Origin: Amoebidium appalachense
Lineage: Eukaryota > Ichthyosporea
DNA: 64,000 nucleotides
Assembly (NCBI GenBank): GCA_963693365.1
Contig: CAVNZM010000020.1
Coordinates: 1-64,000, forward strand
Direction: 5' to 3'
Every line of letters starts with the position of its first letter. Within the stretch, counting starts at the first letter, position 1. A program made the translations under genes and the position numbers. Positions 11,745-36,908 of this stretch are shown one piece after another. The notes beneath the pieces are model-generated. The model made no database searches and was not told the DNA's origin. It saw only the letters and a program-made list of their open reading frames with translations.

Positions 11745-12020
11745 TCCGACCGGTTTTGTTAGACCCCCCACACAGAGAAACTGCCTAATGCAAAGTTTGG
11801 TTGTGCTCCCAACAATCCCCTGCACGTTATTAACCGTTGAATCCCCCCCCTTTCCCTATGTATTACAGCGCATTTTGCATAATATGGACGTACAACGGTC
11901 AATAACTTTTCCCGGGACAGTCCGACCGGTTTTGTTACATCACCCACACAGAGACACTGCCTAATGCAAAATTTGGTTGGGGCCCCATCAATCCCCTGCA
12001 CGTTATTAACCGTGCAAATG
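11745..12020. repeat. ~90-bp direct repeat
   Basis: The block CCGACCGGTTTTGTTA...CCTGCACGTTATTAACCGT occurs at about 11,748-11,840 and again at about 11,929-12,015 with few differences. Between them is a C-run and non-coding sequence. No gene is visible from 11,640 to 12,290. Confidence 0.75.
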
Positions 12021-12298
12021 TATCCATGTTGTAGTATCCACCTTTCGGTGGTTCACATGTCTAGTAGGTGTAATAAAGATGTCCAAACATAATCCATAAC
12101 ACGCCTTATGTATATCCATGGGCCATCCCCAAGACTGTAACAATACCATCCATATTACTGTCGTAAAACGATATATCGTACGGTACAAACGGTCGTAAGA
12201 CGATACATAATATTGTCGACATGCGGACAACGACATACAAACATGCTCGCCGGATATCGTAGATTTCACCATATTTTGGAGTACTAGTACTCAACTGC

Positions 12299-12508
12299 AA
12301 AATATTCAATGCAGAGTTCTTGTCGGTCATACGATACGGCATCTTGCAGTAGTATTTGTGTGCACGCTCCCAGCTCTCAGCTGACTCCACCGGGCCAAAG
12401 AGGCGATAGTCGTCAGAATAATGCACACCAGCATGGAATTTCGATGTTTTGAGTTCGTTTTTGGTGGAGTCCTTGAAGCACTCGTACGCAGCTTTGCCGA
12501 ACCTGCGT
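12299..12508 (-). other. Possible isolated exon of unknown gene
   Basis: On the minus strand a splice-acceptor-like AAAAAACGCAG precedes about 70 codons of balanced composition (FGKAAYECFKDS..., GVHYSDDYRLFG, WERAHKYYCK), ending near a possible donor GTTGAG at about 12,299. I do not recognise the family, and neighbouring exons are not evident because CA and G arrays begin just upstream. It may be the remnant of a host gene or of another DNA transposon. Confidence 0.35.
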
Positions 12509-12568
12509 TTTTTGTTGGTGATATTACTTTACAATATAATGCACTAGAGCAGCACGGAGTCCCTTACC

Positions 12569-12653
12569 AAATGGCGAAAGTTCTGCCATCGTTTCGTGTA
12601 GGATCTATACACCAAATGGCGAAAGTTCTGCCATCGTTTCGTGTAGGATCTAT
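12569..12653. repeat. 42-bp tandem duplication
   Basis: A 42-bp unit starting CCAAATGGCGAAAGTTCTGC occurs twice in exact tandem (about 12,569-12,610 and 12,611-12,652). It is inside a plus-strand ORF that otherwise lacks support. Confidence 0.9.
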
Positions 12654-12710
12654 ACACCTAGACACGTGCAGGGGGCGGGGGGGGTGGTCGTAGTGGGAAG
12701 GAGGGAAGAC

Positions 12711-12711
12711 A

Positions 12712-12774
<63 letters not shown>

Positions 12775-12918
12775 CGGCAGACACGTACGTTCTGTAACGC
12801 TCCTTCATCTCGTTGAGTGAGTCCTTTTTTATAATGTATTTCCGTTTATATATTTACACATAATCGCCACATGCATTTACCGGTGCGCCATGATAAACAC
12901 ATGGCCGGCTTATCATTG

Positions 12919-12954
<36 letters not shown>

Positions 12955-13080
12955 CACACACGGCCTTCGATACCGTCCAGTCTTGCTCTTCCCAAGGCAT
13001 CCACATGCGCGCACACAATGCAGAAACATGCACTCACACACACGCACGCACACTGGCACACCGGGACACACACACACACC

Positions 13081-13178
<98 letters not shown>

Positions 13179-13377
13179 ACACACACACAAACACACAACA
13201 CACACACACACATACAGAGAGACACACACACATATGCACACACACGGTGCATTTCCTCCCCTCCCATTCCCTCTCCACAGAGCACACACACACACACACG
13301 TGCACACATGCACACACATGGTGCATCCCCCCCCCCCCCCTTCCCTCTCAACCGAGCACATACACACACACATACAT

Positions 13378-13414
<37 letters not shown>

Positions 13415-13567
13415 CACACATGCACACATGCACGGACACGAATCCCCCCCTTCCCCTTCCCTCTCCACCGAGCACATGCACACATGCACAGACATGCACA
13501 CACACACACACACCACACACGACGCACACAGACATGCACACACACACAAACACACAACACACACACA

Positions 13568-13607
<40 letters not shown>

Positions 13608-14100
13608 TACATGCACACACACGGTGCATTTCCCCCCCTCCCCTTCCCTCTCCACAGAGCACACACACACACACGTGCACACATGCACACACAAGTGCAT
13701 CCCCCCTCTCCCCCCCTGCCCTTTCAACTTAGCACATACACACACACAGACATGCACACACACACAACATACACAGACATCCACACATCAGACACAGACA
13801 CGCATACACACACACACACAGGCACACACACACATATGCACATATGCACACACAGACACACACATGCACATGCACACTCACATATGCACACACACACACA
13901 CGCAAACACACACACACACACACACACACATACAGATATGCACACACACACACTGTCTCTCTCTCTTTTATCCCTCCCTCCCACCCACCCTCCCCCCTCC
14001 CCCCTCCCTCCCTCCCTCCCAACCATCCCTCCCTCCCTCCCTCCGTCCCTCCCTCCCTCCCTCCCCCCGTCCCTCCCTCCCTCCGTCCCTCCCTCCATCC

Positions 14101-14140
<40 letters not shown>

Positions 14141-14150
14141 CACACACACA
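12711..14150. repeat. Poly-G run and long interrupted CA array
   Basis: An uninterrupted G-run of more than 60 bases (about 12,711-12,774) is followed, after about 140 bp of unique sequence, by CA arrays from 12,920 to 13,950. The arrays are broken by several copies of a phrase like GGTGCATTTCCCCCCCTCCC...CTCCACAGAGCACACACA at about 150-200-bp intervals. Then come a CTCC tract and a final CA tract to about 14,150. His-Thr and Cys-Val ORFs here are artefacts of the repeat. Confidence 0.9.
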
Positions 14151-14175
14151 CATGCACATGCACATGCACATGCAC

Positions 14176-16832
14176 CCCTTGTAGCATAGAACCCCCCTTG
14201 TAGCATAGTATATGTACATATGTTACCTAGACATTATTGGGTTTTCAATAACTACCCACAGAACAGCCTCTAGCACGAGAAATTTACCACAACGTTTATG
14301 GGGGGGATGGGGAATGTGCCCCTGGAGTACGAGGGTCACACAAAAAAAAACACAACGTTGTAGCTCGTATAGAACCCCCCCTGTAGCATAGAATATGCAC
14401 ATATGTTACCTAGACATTATTGGTTTTTCAATAACTACCCACAGAATAGCCTCTAGCACGAGACAGTTACCACAAAGTGTATGGGGGGGATGGGGAATGT
14501 GCCCCTGGAGTAGGAGGGTCACACGAAAAAAAACACAACGTTGTAGCTCGTATAGAACCCCCCTTGTAGCATAGTATATGTACATGCGTTGCTTACACAT
14601 TATTGGTTTTTTCAATAACTATCCACAGAACAGCTTCTAGCACGAGACGGTTACCACAAAGTTTGTGGGGGGGATGGTGAATGTGCCCCTGGAGTAGGAG
14701 GGTCACACGAAAAAAACACAACGTTGTAGCTCGAATAGAACCCCCCTTGTAGCATAGTATATGTACATGCGTTGCTTACACATTATTGGTTTTTTCAATA
14801 ACTACCCACAGAACAGCTTCTAGCACGAGAACGTTACCACACAGTGTATGGGGGGGATGGTGAATGTGCCCCTGGAGTACAAGGGTCACACGAAAAAAAC
14901 ACAACGTTGTAGCTCGTATAGAACCCCCCTTGTAGCATAGTATATGTACATAGTATGTTACCTAGACATTATTGGTTTTTTCAATAACTACCCACAGAAC
15001 AGCTTCTAGCACGAGAGCTTTACCACAACGTTTATGGGGGGGATGGTGAATGTGCCCCTGGAGTACGAGGGTCACACGAAAAAAACACAACATTGTAGCT
15101 CGAATAGAACCCCCCTTGTAGCATAGTATAAGTACATGTGTTACCTAGACATTGTTCGTTTTTTCAATAACTACCCACAGAACAGCTTCTAGCACGAGAG
15201 CTTTACCACAACGTTTATTGGGGGGATGGTGAATGTGCCCCTGGAGTACGAGGGTCACACGAAAAAAACACAACGTTGTAGGTCGTATAGAACCCCCCTT
15301 GTAGCATAGTATATGTACATAGTATGTTACCTAGACATTATTGGTTTTTTCAATAACTACCCACAGAACAGCTTCTAGCACGAGAACTTTACCGCAACGT
15401 TTATGGGGGGGATGGAGAATGTGCCCCTGGAGTACGAGGGTCACACGAAAAAAACACAATGTTGTAGCTCGAATAGACCCCCCTTGTAGCATAGTATATG
15501 TCCATGTGTTACCTAGACATTATTGGTTGTTTCAATAACTACCCACAGAACAGCTTCTAGCACGAGACATTTACCACAAAGTGTATGGGGGGGATGGTAA
15601 ATGTGCCCCTGGAGTACAAGGGTCACACGAAAAAAACACAACGTTGTAGCTCGTATAGAACCCCCCTTGTAGCATAGCATATGTACATGTGTTACCTAGA
15701 CATTATTGGTTTTTTCAATAACTACCCACAGAACAGCTTCTAGCACGAGAGCTTTACCACAACGTTTATGGGGGGGATGGAGAATGTGCCCCTGGAGTAC
15801 GAGGGTCACACGAAAAAAACACAACGTTGTAGCTCGTATAGAACCCCCCTTGTAGCATAGTATATGTACATATGCTACCTAGACATTATTGGTTTTTCAA
15901 TAACTACCCACAGAACAGCCTCTAGCACGAGAGATTTACCACAAAGTTTATGGGGTGGATGGTGAATGTGCCCCTGGAGTACGAGGGTCACACGAAAAAA
16001 ACACAACATTGTAGCTCGAATAGAACCCCCCTTGTAGCATAGTATAAGTACATGTGTTACCTAGACATTATTCGTTTTTTCAATAACTACCCACAGAACA
16101 GCTTCTAGCACGAGAGCTTTACCACAAAGTTTATGGGGGGGATGGTGAATGTGCCCCTGGAGTACGAGGGTCACACGAAAAGAACACAACGTTGTAGCTC
16201 GTATAGAACCCCCCTTGTAGCATAGTATATGTACATAGTATGTTACCTAGACATTATTGGTTTTTTTAATAACTACCCACAGAACAGCTTCTAGCACGAG
16301 ACATTTACCACAAAGTTTATGGGGGGGATGGAGAATGGGCCCCTGGAGTACGAGGGTCACACGAAAAAAACACAACGTTGTAGCTCGAATAGACCCCCCT
16401 TGTAGCATAGTATATGTCCATGTGTTACCTAGACATTATTGGTTGTTTCAATAACTACCCACAGAACAGCATCTAGCACGAGACATTTACCAAAAAGTTT
16501 ATGGGGGGGATGGTGAATGTGCCCCTTGAGTACGAGGGTCACACAAAAAAAACACAACATTGTAGCTCGAATAGAACCCCCCTTGTAGCATAGCATATGT
16601 ACATGTGTTACCTAGACATTATTCGTTTTTTCAATAACTACCCACAGAACAGCTTCTAGCACGAGAACGTTACCACAAAGTTTATGGGGGGGATGGTGAA
16701 TGTGCCCCTGGAGTACGAGGGTCACACGAAAAAAACACAACGTTGTAGCTCGTATAGAACCCCCTTTGTAGCATAGTATATGTACATAGTATGTTACCTA
16801 GACATTATTGGTTTTTTCAATTAACTACCCAC
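14176..16832. repeat. ~184-bp satellite array, about 15 units
   Basis: The landmark CCTAGACATTATTGG (or a close variant) recurs at about 14,227, 14,410, 14,592, 14,775, 14,958, 15,141 and so on to 16,797, giving a period of 182-189 bp. Each unit also carries TTTTTTCAATAACTACCCAC, a GGGGGGATGG run, and CCCCCCTTGTAGCATAG. Units are about 90-97% alike by eye, some differing by a small TAGTATG insertion. No unit keeps an open frame across the array. Confidence 0.93.
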
Positions 16833-17463
16833 ATGCGGCATGTGTTACTTTCACGATATTGGTTTCCTAGCACGGGATATTCAGCACACAGTTGGGGATG
16901 TGGGGGCAGTGTACACCTCAATATTGGTAAGGTGGTGGGTGGGTTGGGGGGGGGGGGGGGGGGGGGGGGGGAGGGGGGGGGGGGTTCCACACAACCGAAA
17001 CTGTCGGTGTTACAAGTGGTTCGGTCTTAGGAAGTTAGAACGGTGATTTTTTAATTAATAGCGGGAAACAATATTATCCCCATTGCATATGGGGGGAACG
17101 AGGAGGGGGGGGAGGGGGGGGGGGGGGGGGTTCACAACGAATTCTATCGACTGTGCATAATTAATGTATATTGCACATGTAGCCTAAAAGATTAAAGTGA
17201 ATGTGTGTATGTATATGTGCGAGTATATTTGTGTATGCAATACATGTACAATGTTTTCGTCTTTGTAGGTGGGTGGGTGGGGTGGGTGGGGGGGGGGGGG
17301 GGGGGGGGGGGGGGGGTGCGCGGGGGGGGAAGAGGGAGGGGGGGAGGGGGCATCATGATCAGGGATAACAGGGTGTGTGCGTGTGTGCGCTTGTGTGTGC
17401 ATGTGCTGTGTGTGTTGTGTAGGTGTGCGCCTGTGTGTGTGTGCGTGCCTGTGTGTGCGCGCC

Positions 17464-17495
<32 letters not shown>

Positions 17496-18420
17496 GTGCA
17501 TGTGTGAGTGTGTGTGCGTGCGCGCGCGCGTGTGTGTGTGTGTGTGTGTGTGTGTGATTTCAAAGAAGTCAAAAGCGCCAGTGACACCCATGTTGAAAAA
17601 AAGAGAAGCAAGCACGCTAAGAAGGACAGCAAGAAGTAACAGAAACCCTTTCATGCCGAAAAAATGGTCAAGAACAAAGAAGTGGAGGACACGTAACTAT
17701 AGTCTGATAGTTGTGACTAAGGGCACTAAGGGTAGCGCTAAGGGCACCAAGCTGATGCACGCGCGCGCGCGAGCCGAAATCTATTTTTATCTTTTTCCTA
17801 ATCAGGCGCGGCGAATAGTGATTGGCTAAATCCCAATCCGGTTTGCAATTTTTTCTCCATTTAAGCCTGTACGCACGTTGTTTTCTCCATTTCTCTTCCC
17901 CCTTCCCGCAGGTCCGCAGGTCCTTTCCCGCAGGTCGCCTGGTCGCAGTTCCCTTCCCGCAGCGCCTGGTCACAGATCCCCTCCGCAGATCGCGCAGCAA
18001 CCGTGCTGATTGTTTTGGACCATGCTGCATGCTGCAGCTTCTTCTTGAAGGTTAGTTTTGTGTTGCCTGCTTTTGTGCATATGGCGTTTGTCTGTCTGGT
18101 CTGTGTCTGTGTCTGTGTGTGTGTGTGTATGTGTGTGTGCGTGCGTGCGTGCGTGTGCGTGTGTCTGCTGGCTGCAGATGCACGTTGCCTTTCACGTTCA
18201 TGAACCAGCGACTGTGGGCACCACTTTTGCTGTTAGCACTATAGCTATCATCCCCTCCACCGATCGTTCAAGCTATTTTCTGCTTCTCTAGACTTCATAA
18301 GTTCTGGTCCGGGTTTCCGTCCTTACTATGTTTGAGGTTGGTTCTGTCGACTCTTTTTTTGCCACTCTCAGTCAGCCCCCTCAGTCCCCCCCCCCCCCCC
18401 CCCCCCCCCTCCCCCCACTT
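16833..18420. other. Low-complexity, no convincing gene
   Basis: G-runs occur at about 16,948-16,985, 17,103-17,130 and 17,289-17,316; a TG/TGCG array runs from 17,370 to 17,558; a GCGC tract lies near 17,760; and a C-run is near 18,387-18,410. From 17,895 to 18,000 a phrase like CCTTCCCGCAGGTC is repeated imperfectly four to five times. A minus-strand ORF at 17,560-17,654 starts with a signal-peptide-like MKGFLLLLAVLLSVLASLFF but runs straight into the CA array. Confidence 0.6.
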
Positions 18421-18519
18421 CTCGCAAGTAGGATGAGCTAATTTATAGCTCGAGTTCCTTTACAGGTTTTGGCAAGGTTGGCCCATGAAGTCATCAGCAG
18501 CTATAAGGCTACGTTATCA

Positions 18520-18775
18520 TCTAGAGGTGGGTACCGGCTCTTTGTCCTATGGCTGCTGTTGTTTCCGTTTTTCGTTTCATAGGTGGGTACCGGCTCTTTG
18601 TCCTGTTAAGGTAAATAAAGTATGGAGGCAAGACCCTGTGGGTCTGGGGCTCTTTGTCCTATGGCTGCTGTTGTTTCCGTGTTTCGTTTCTGTGTTGCTC
18701 TTATAGCACATGAATGATCATGTGCATGTTTAGCACCCATAGGTGGGTACCGGCTCTTTGTCCTGTTAATTACTC
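18520..18775. repeat. Dispersed ~55-bp repeat (GGTGGGTACCGGCTCTTTG)
   Basis: The phrase GGTGGGTACCGGCTCTTTGTCC occurs at about 18,526, 18,580 and 18,740. A partial form (GGGGCTCTTTGTCC) is at about 18,646. Two copies continue into TATGGCTGCTGTTGTTTCCG. From 18,776 to 19,170 there are only T-, C- and A-runs and no gene. Confidence 0.75.
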
Positions 18776-19170
18776 TGCCGGCATTTGGTATGGTATGGTT
18801 TGGTGTAAGAGTGCCCCCCTTATATTGTCATGTTGGGCGTCCTTTTTTTTTTTTTGGGCCTCATACACATACACACACACCTTGTTACTCTTCTGTCAAG
18901 GGATTAGCATGTGTTTAGTGTAATGATGTTGGGAGCTTCTTAGAAACCCGCATAATAGTTTGCTTGTTTTGAGTTTTGTTTATGTTCGTTGCTGCTCTTT
19001 TATACTCCTCCCCCCCCCCCCCCCCCCCCCTCCCCCTCCCGGCTGGGGGGGAGGAAGGAGATGAGGGTGGGGAGGATGAGGATGAGGACTAGTGGGATGA
19101 TAGAAGCCTCCCCCCCCCCACCACCCTCTTTTTTTTTTTCTTTTTTTGATATGTTTTGGTGTCTAGTGCA

Positions 19171-19358
19171 GTCTGGAGCAGACTCCGGAGTCGAGACATA
19201 GAAATTTGTTGTATTGCAGTCTCGCTCCTGTGGAACGAGACTTAAAAATTTGTAACAAGTTGTGAGAAAAAACAAACTGTCAGGCATGGTCTCTGCTCCA
19301 GTGGAGCGAGACAAAAAAGTACATATGGTATCCGTCTCTGCTCCTGTGGAGCGAGACG
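19171..19358. repeat. Cluster of four GTCTC...GAGAC hairpins
   Basis: Four inverted repeats with near-identical arms lie at 19,171-19,197, 19,219-19,241, 19,289-19,312 and 19,333-19,358. The typical form is GTCTC(T)GCTCC, a TGT or AGT loop, then GGAGCGAGAC. Several carry compensating or tolerated changes. They sit about 400 bp outside the left end of the large transposon. From 19,360 to 19,763 there is no recognisable gene. Confidence 0.75.
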
Positions 19359-19763
19359 CAAAGAAACATCTTTATGCGCTCTTCTTACCGTCTGATGTCA
19401 TATTGTATGTGTCCTTACAGTGATTTTATGACGTATGATGTATGATATCATTATCATACATTGAACATGCCATTATGCATGTAAGGATGGGTTTATGACG
19501 CACCAAAAAGCACATTGTGCATGTGCATAGCACACTCTTACAACATATGCAAGTGTACGTTACGACGTCAAATGTATTAATATGCGTCATCTACATTATA
19601 TGTCGTAATGTCCTCCTATGCATCTGTTTACAACATCGTAATGTAATCTGTAGTAGGATGCAAATCACATCTTATGATAGGTCATGGGGTAGCACAAACC
19701 CACCCATGGTATATCCACTGGTTGTGTTTCGGATGTCGGAAAGGGCGTCTGAACGATTAACAG

Positions 19764-19847
19764 ATAATGGGAGAAATTGTAAAGTTTACATTTTGTGACG
19801 TGGTGCCACAACGGGGGTATTTTATTAGCATACGAATAGTAAATGCT
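19764..19847 (+). repeat. Left terminal inverted repeat
   Basis: It starts ATAATGGGAGAAATTGTAAA. Against the reverse complement of the right end, the first 27 bases differ at one position. After a diverged stretch, CCACAAC and ATAGTAAATGCT match at the same spacing to within two bases. The adjoining outer DNA shows no similarity between the two sides. Confidence 0.65.
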
Positions 19848-20084
19848 GAGCTGGGGACCCGGCAGGAAAGATATCGACCAACGGGGACGGCCCGTCATGA
19901 GCGGTGTTCGGATACAAAAACACAGCAAAATATTGACATGAAAACATCCGAACGGGGCCTGCACGTTCGTGTCAAATTATTCATATCATCCAATTCGGAT
20001 TCTGAGAGTCCACCAAGAAGACAAAACGAACAAAAAACGTGCCCATCACAGATTTGTGGTGAAACACGTCTTCGGGGAAACACG

Positions 20085-20307
20085 TATTCCGGAATATATA
20101 TTAGAATCAAAATAAGCATGTTCCAGGAGCCATAAGACGTGTCTGCAAGTCCATGAGCAAGACGTTATAGAAGTTAGACAGTATTGATACAAACATATTC
20201 CGGAATACGATATTATGGGACAAGTGGGTTTGCTGTGGTTTGGGTCACGTAAAGATCTCATAGCTGAGCAGTCCCCAACGTGCAGAAAAACACATATTCC
20301 GGAATAT
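20085..20307. repeat. Three TATTCCGGAATA palindromes (left subterminal)
   Basis: The 12-bp palindrome TATTCCGGAATA occurs at 20,085-20,096, 20,196-20,207 and 20,295-20,306, about 100-110 bp apart. It is extended to an 18-bp perfect palindrome (ACATATTCCGGAATATGT) in the third copy. Position near the end of the transposon suggests binding sites for its transposase or regulator; this is inference. Confidence 0.7.
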
Positions 20308-21065
20308 GTTAATCGGCCTATTGCAAACCCAGTTTTGTGCATCCTCAACCATACATGCCCGTGCTATGGACCAGAAAAACTGATACACTTATTGGTGTCA
20401 AGAGAACCAACCCAACCCCACCCCAATCCCAACCACCATCTACTCGAGCTAGTAGAGACAAAAGCCCTAAAACATAACATAACACAACATAACACAAAAA
20501 AAAAAAACACAAGCCCGTTCGTTCGTTTGTTCGTTCCATGAGCATGTAAAAATATGTCAAGATAAAATGTGGCTGAAGGACAGGAAGCCGTTTATTCATT
20601 CAATCATTCATTCATTCTTTACTTTCACTGAACGACGAGTGAATTCTCTAGAACATGTGTTTCAATACAAATATTGATGCAAATGAATACAAATTTATAT
20701 ATACCCACAGGGTATAACGTGATGGTCATTCGAGCAAACATCATGGCCATTGCAGCTGTTGTTGTCGTCATTTGGGGCGCAAGCGCTTTGCAATCGGCTA
20801 GAAAAACATACTAAGGCTTAGCGGCAAAGGTGGGGGTGGGCTGTCGGCATCATACTCAGCGTCTACACGGTGGGTTGCATGGTGTTGAGTGCTTTCCTGA
20901 ATGATATCAGGTTCTCGGACACCATGTTCTTGACCTATGTTTGTGTGTGTGCGTGTGCGCGTGTGTGCGCGTGTGTGCGTGTGCGTGTGCGTGTGTGCGT
21001 GTGCGATAGATTGTTAGCAGACTTATTTTCAACAAAAGTCAAAAAAAATTCCTAGAATATCCTTT

Positions 21066-34611
<13,546 letters not shown>

Positions 34612-34976
34612 GTTATCTAAAGGGAGTTCGTAGAAATCTTCTATAACTACGTATGTACAATTCAAACCCAAGTGGGGTGGATGGGTGTAATGTGTGTAAT
34701 GTTTTGGGAGGGTGGAAGGGGAGGGGGGGGGGGGGGGGGGGGTTTGTATGCACATGTGGACTTTGAGAGTCCCGCATGCCAGGTCGAGCGGCCCAAAGAT
34801 GTTGATAACATGTGTTTTGTGTGATCCCCTAATTAGAGGACGCCCCGACTGAATAGAGAGAGCACTCCGTCAATCATTTGCGGGCCGTGTCAGGCGAACA
34901 TTCCTTGGCGCTGCTTGAGTTTCTTATGTTTTTATCCAATCGTTAGAGGCCCGCGTCATGCGGGCATTCCACAACT

Positions 34977-35137
34977 TGCGACCACACAGATGTATGGACT
35001 TCGGATTAAAAGTATGTATAATTGAAAGTAAATGTTGCTATGTAATAGCACTCTATGTCATAGTACTAGCGGGAGAAGGAAACGTGGCCCTGGAACAATA
35101 GGGATATCACTCATTTGATTTTGTATGGCGGGGGGGA

Positions 35138-35168
<31 letters not shown>

Positions 35169-36000
35169 GCTTTCACAGCGACGCGAGCCGACTGGGCGCG
35201 TTATGATGGTGACGTGGGCTCTGGTAGTCCGCCGGAGACTCTGCTTGATGTGGAAACGTGCGTGGAAAGTAACAGTCCAATCGGAAAAAACCCGCGGCAC
35301 GCGAACATTCTATATGGAAGAGCATCAGGCAAACATTCAAGATAGCGGGTTTGCCAATCAAATTTGATAACGGGGCATAAAAATCATTATAACGGGACAT
35401 AAGAAAAATGGCCCACAATTTATGCGCTCCATTCACTTACGGGCCATAAAAAATATTTTAACGGGACATAAGAAAAATGACGCACAATTTATGCGCTCCA
35501 TTCAAGGTATCGCGTGCGCTGTGTTTATATGTGGGGGGGGGGGCTGGATTGCCATGACATTGCGAGGACACAGGTGTATGGACTTCGTTTGTTGAATGGA
35601 TTAAAATTATGGACAATGGAAAGTAAATGTTGCTATGTAATAGTACTCTATGTAATAGTACTAGCGGGACGAGGAAACGTGGTCCTTAAACAATAGGAAG
35701 ATCATTTGGGGGACGCCAGCCGGAGGGACGCGTTATCATGGTGCAGGGGACTCTGGTAGTCCACCGTAGACTCTGGTTCATGTGGAAACAGTTGTAATCT
35801 TGCGTGCAGAGTAACAGCCCAATCGAAAGAAGCCCGCAGCACGCGAACATTCCATACGGAAGAGCATCAGGCAAACATTCCAGATAGCGGGTTTGCCAAT
35901 CAAATTCGATAACTGGGCATAAATATCAATTTATGCGGTCACACCACTTTGGATGGCGTGTGTGTTCAAGATGTCGCGTGCACTGTCTTTATATGTAACA
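34977..36000. promoter_or_regulatory. Divergent control region with ~400-bp direct repeats
   Basis: This stretch separates the leftward gene from the rightward genes. A block at 34,977-35,384 (from TGCGACCACACAG to GGGCATAAA) is repeated at 35,561-35,925 with about 85-90% identity; the first copy contains an extra G-run. Between them a ~69-bp unit (AACGGGACATAAGAAAAATG...) is tandemly doubled (about 35,391-35,505). A phrase TCGCGTGCxCTGTxTTTATATGT with a TATA-like core follows each block (about 35,510 and 35,972). Promoter function is inferred from position. Confidence 0.55.
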
Positions 36001-36153
36001 TTGCAACATTGCGATGGCACGTACGAGTGTGGGTGGAAGCGTGTGAGCGAATGTGCATGTTCGTGTGTGTGTGTGTGTTTGTGTGGGCTGGTGTACACAT
36101 GTGTACATGGTTTTGTGTGCATGTGTGTTGGGTGTTGGGGTGTGTGCGTGTGT

Positions 36154-36184
<31 letters not shown>

Positions 36185-36215
36185 GGGGGGGGTACGTCCG
36201 TCCAAAGGCCAGACA

Positions 36216-36247
<32 letters not shown>

Positions 36248-36357
36248 GGGGGGGAGCGCGGGTGGGTCGTGGGCGGGTGGGCCATGTGTGGTGTACAAAT
36301 AACCATGACGTAATACGCGAACGTCAAAGCGCAGTCACCCTCGCTCGATCTGATTAG
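36001..36357. repeat. TG tracts and two G-runs, no gene
   Basis: TG/TGTGCATG sequence at 36,060-36,168 leads into G-runs at about 36,168-36,192 and 36,227-36,254. No splice-supported coding sequence is seen. Confidence 0.7.
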
Positions 36358-36690
36358 TTTATGCTGCACGTACTACCGCAAACATGTTGATGTCGAAACC
36401 AAGGAGTTGGACTGCCACTGTCACGGTCTCGCCAGACTGGGCCACCGTTACTGCACAGGACACGGAACCAGACCACCTGGTGGCCGTGCAAGTGTGCGTC
36501 GTTGGTTCCATGCCAGGGTGGTTTCAGTTCAAGAACTTTTCTGGACACACGACGAGCGTGATGAGTGCCTCGAGGAAACACTCTATTCCACTGTGTTTGT
36601 GGAGTACAGCGACCTCGAACAGTTTGTTACACGCACCGACGGCCAAGGCAATTTTTTTTTATGCTTTCTTCATCATTCCAGGGGGGGGGG
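36358..36690 (+). other. Possible Cys/His-rich exon
   Basis: One plus-strand frame is open without an ATG from about 36,358 to the G-run at 36,681. It encodes LCCTYYRKHV..., ELDCHCHGLARLGHRYCTGHG and later LEETLYSTVFVEYSDLEQFV. Clustered Cys and His suggest a zinc-binding unit. There is an acceptor-like GATTAG before it. A second frame is also open, so coding is uncertain. Confidence 0.35.
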
Positions 36691-36908
36691 GGGGGGGGGG
36701 GGGTTGATTGTCGGGGTGTCGGGGTGATCGTCCAAGACTTGAGCTTGATAATTAGAATGATCTGCTATGGGCAGTGGCTCACGAGCCACGAACCAGTCAG
36801 GGTGCTGGACTGCAGTTAATAAACTCTGTAAATCGAAGTAGCATCGTCTCACAACCGTGCATCCTGTCAACGGTACATGCAGTACGCACAGTACGCACAT
36901 AGTCAAAC

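Noticed and set aside
17184-17654. Signal-peptide-like ORF on the minus strand
   Set aside because: Thirty hydrophobic codons run into a CA array; no splice partner or homologue.
36673-36906. Minus-strand ORF with protein-like stretch upstream of the intronless gene
   Set aside because: No splice donor before the C-run and no start context; it overlaps the likely promoter of the plus-strand gene.
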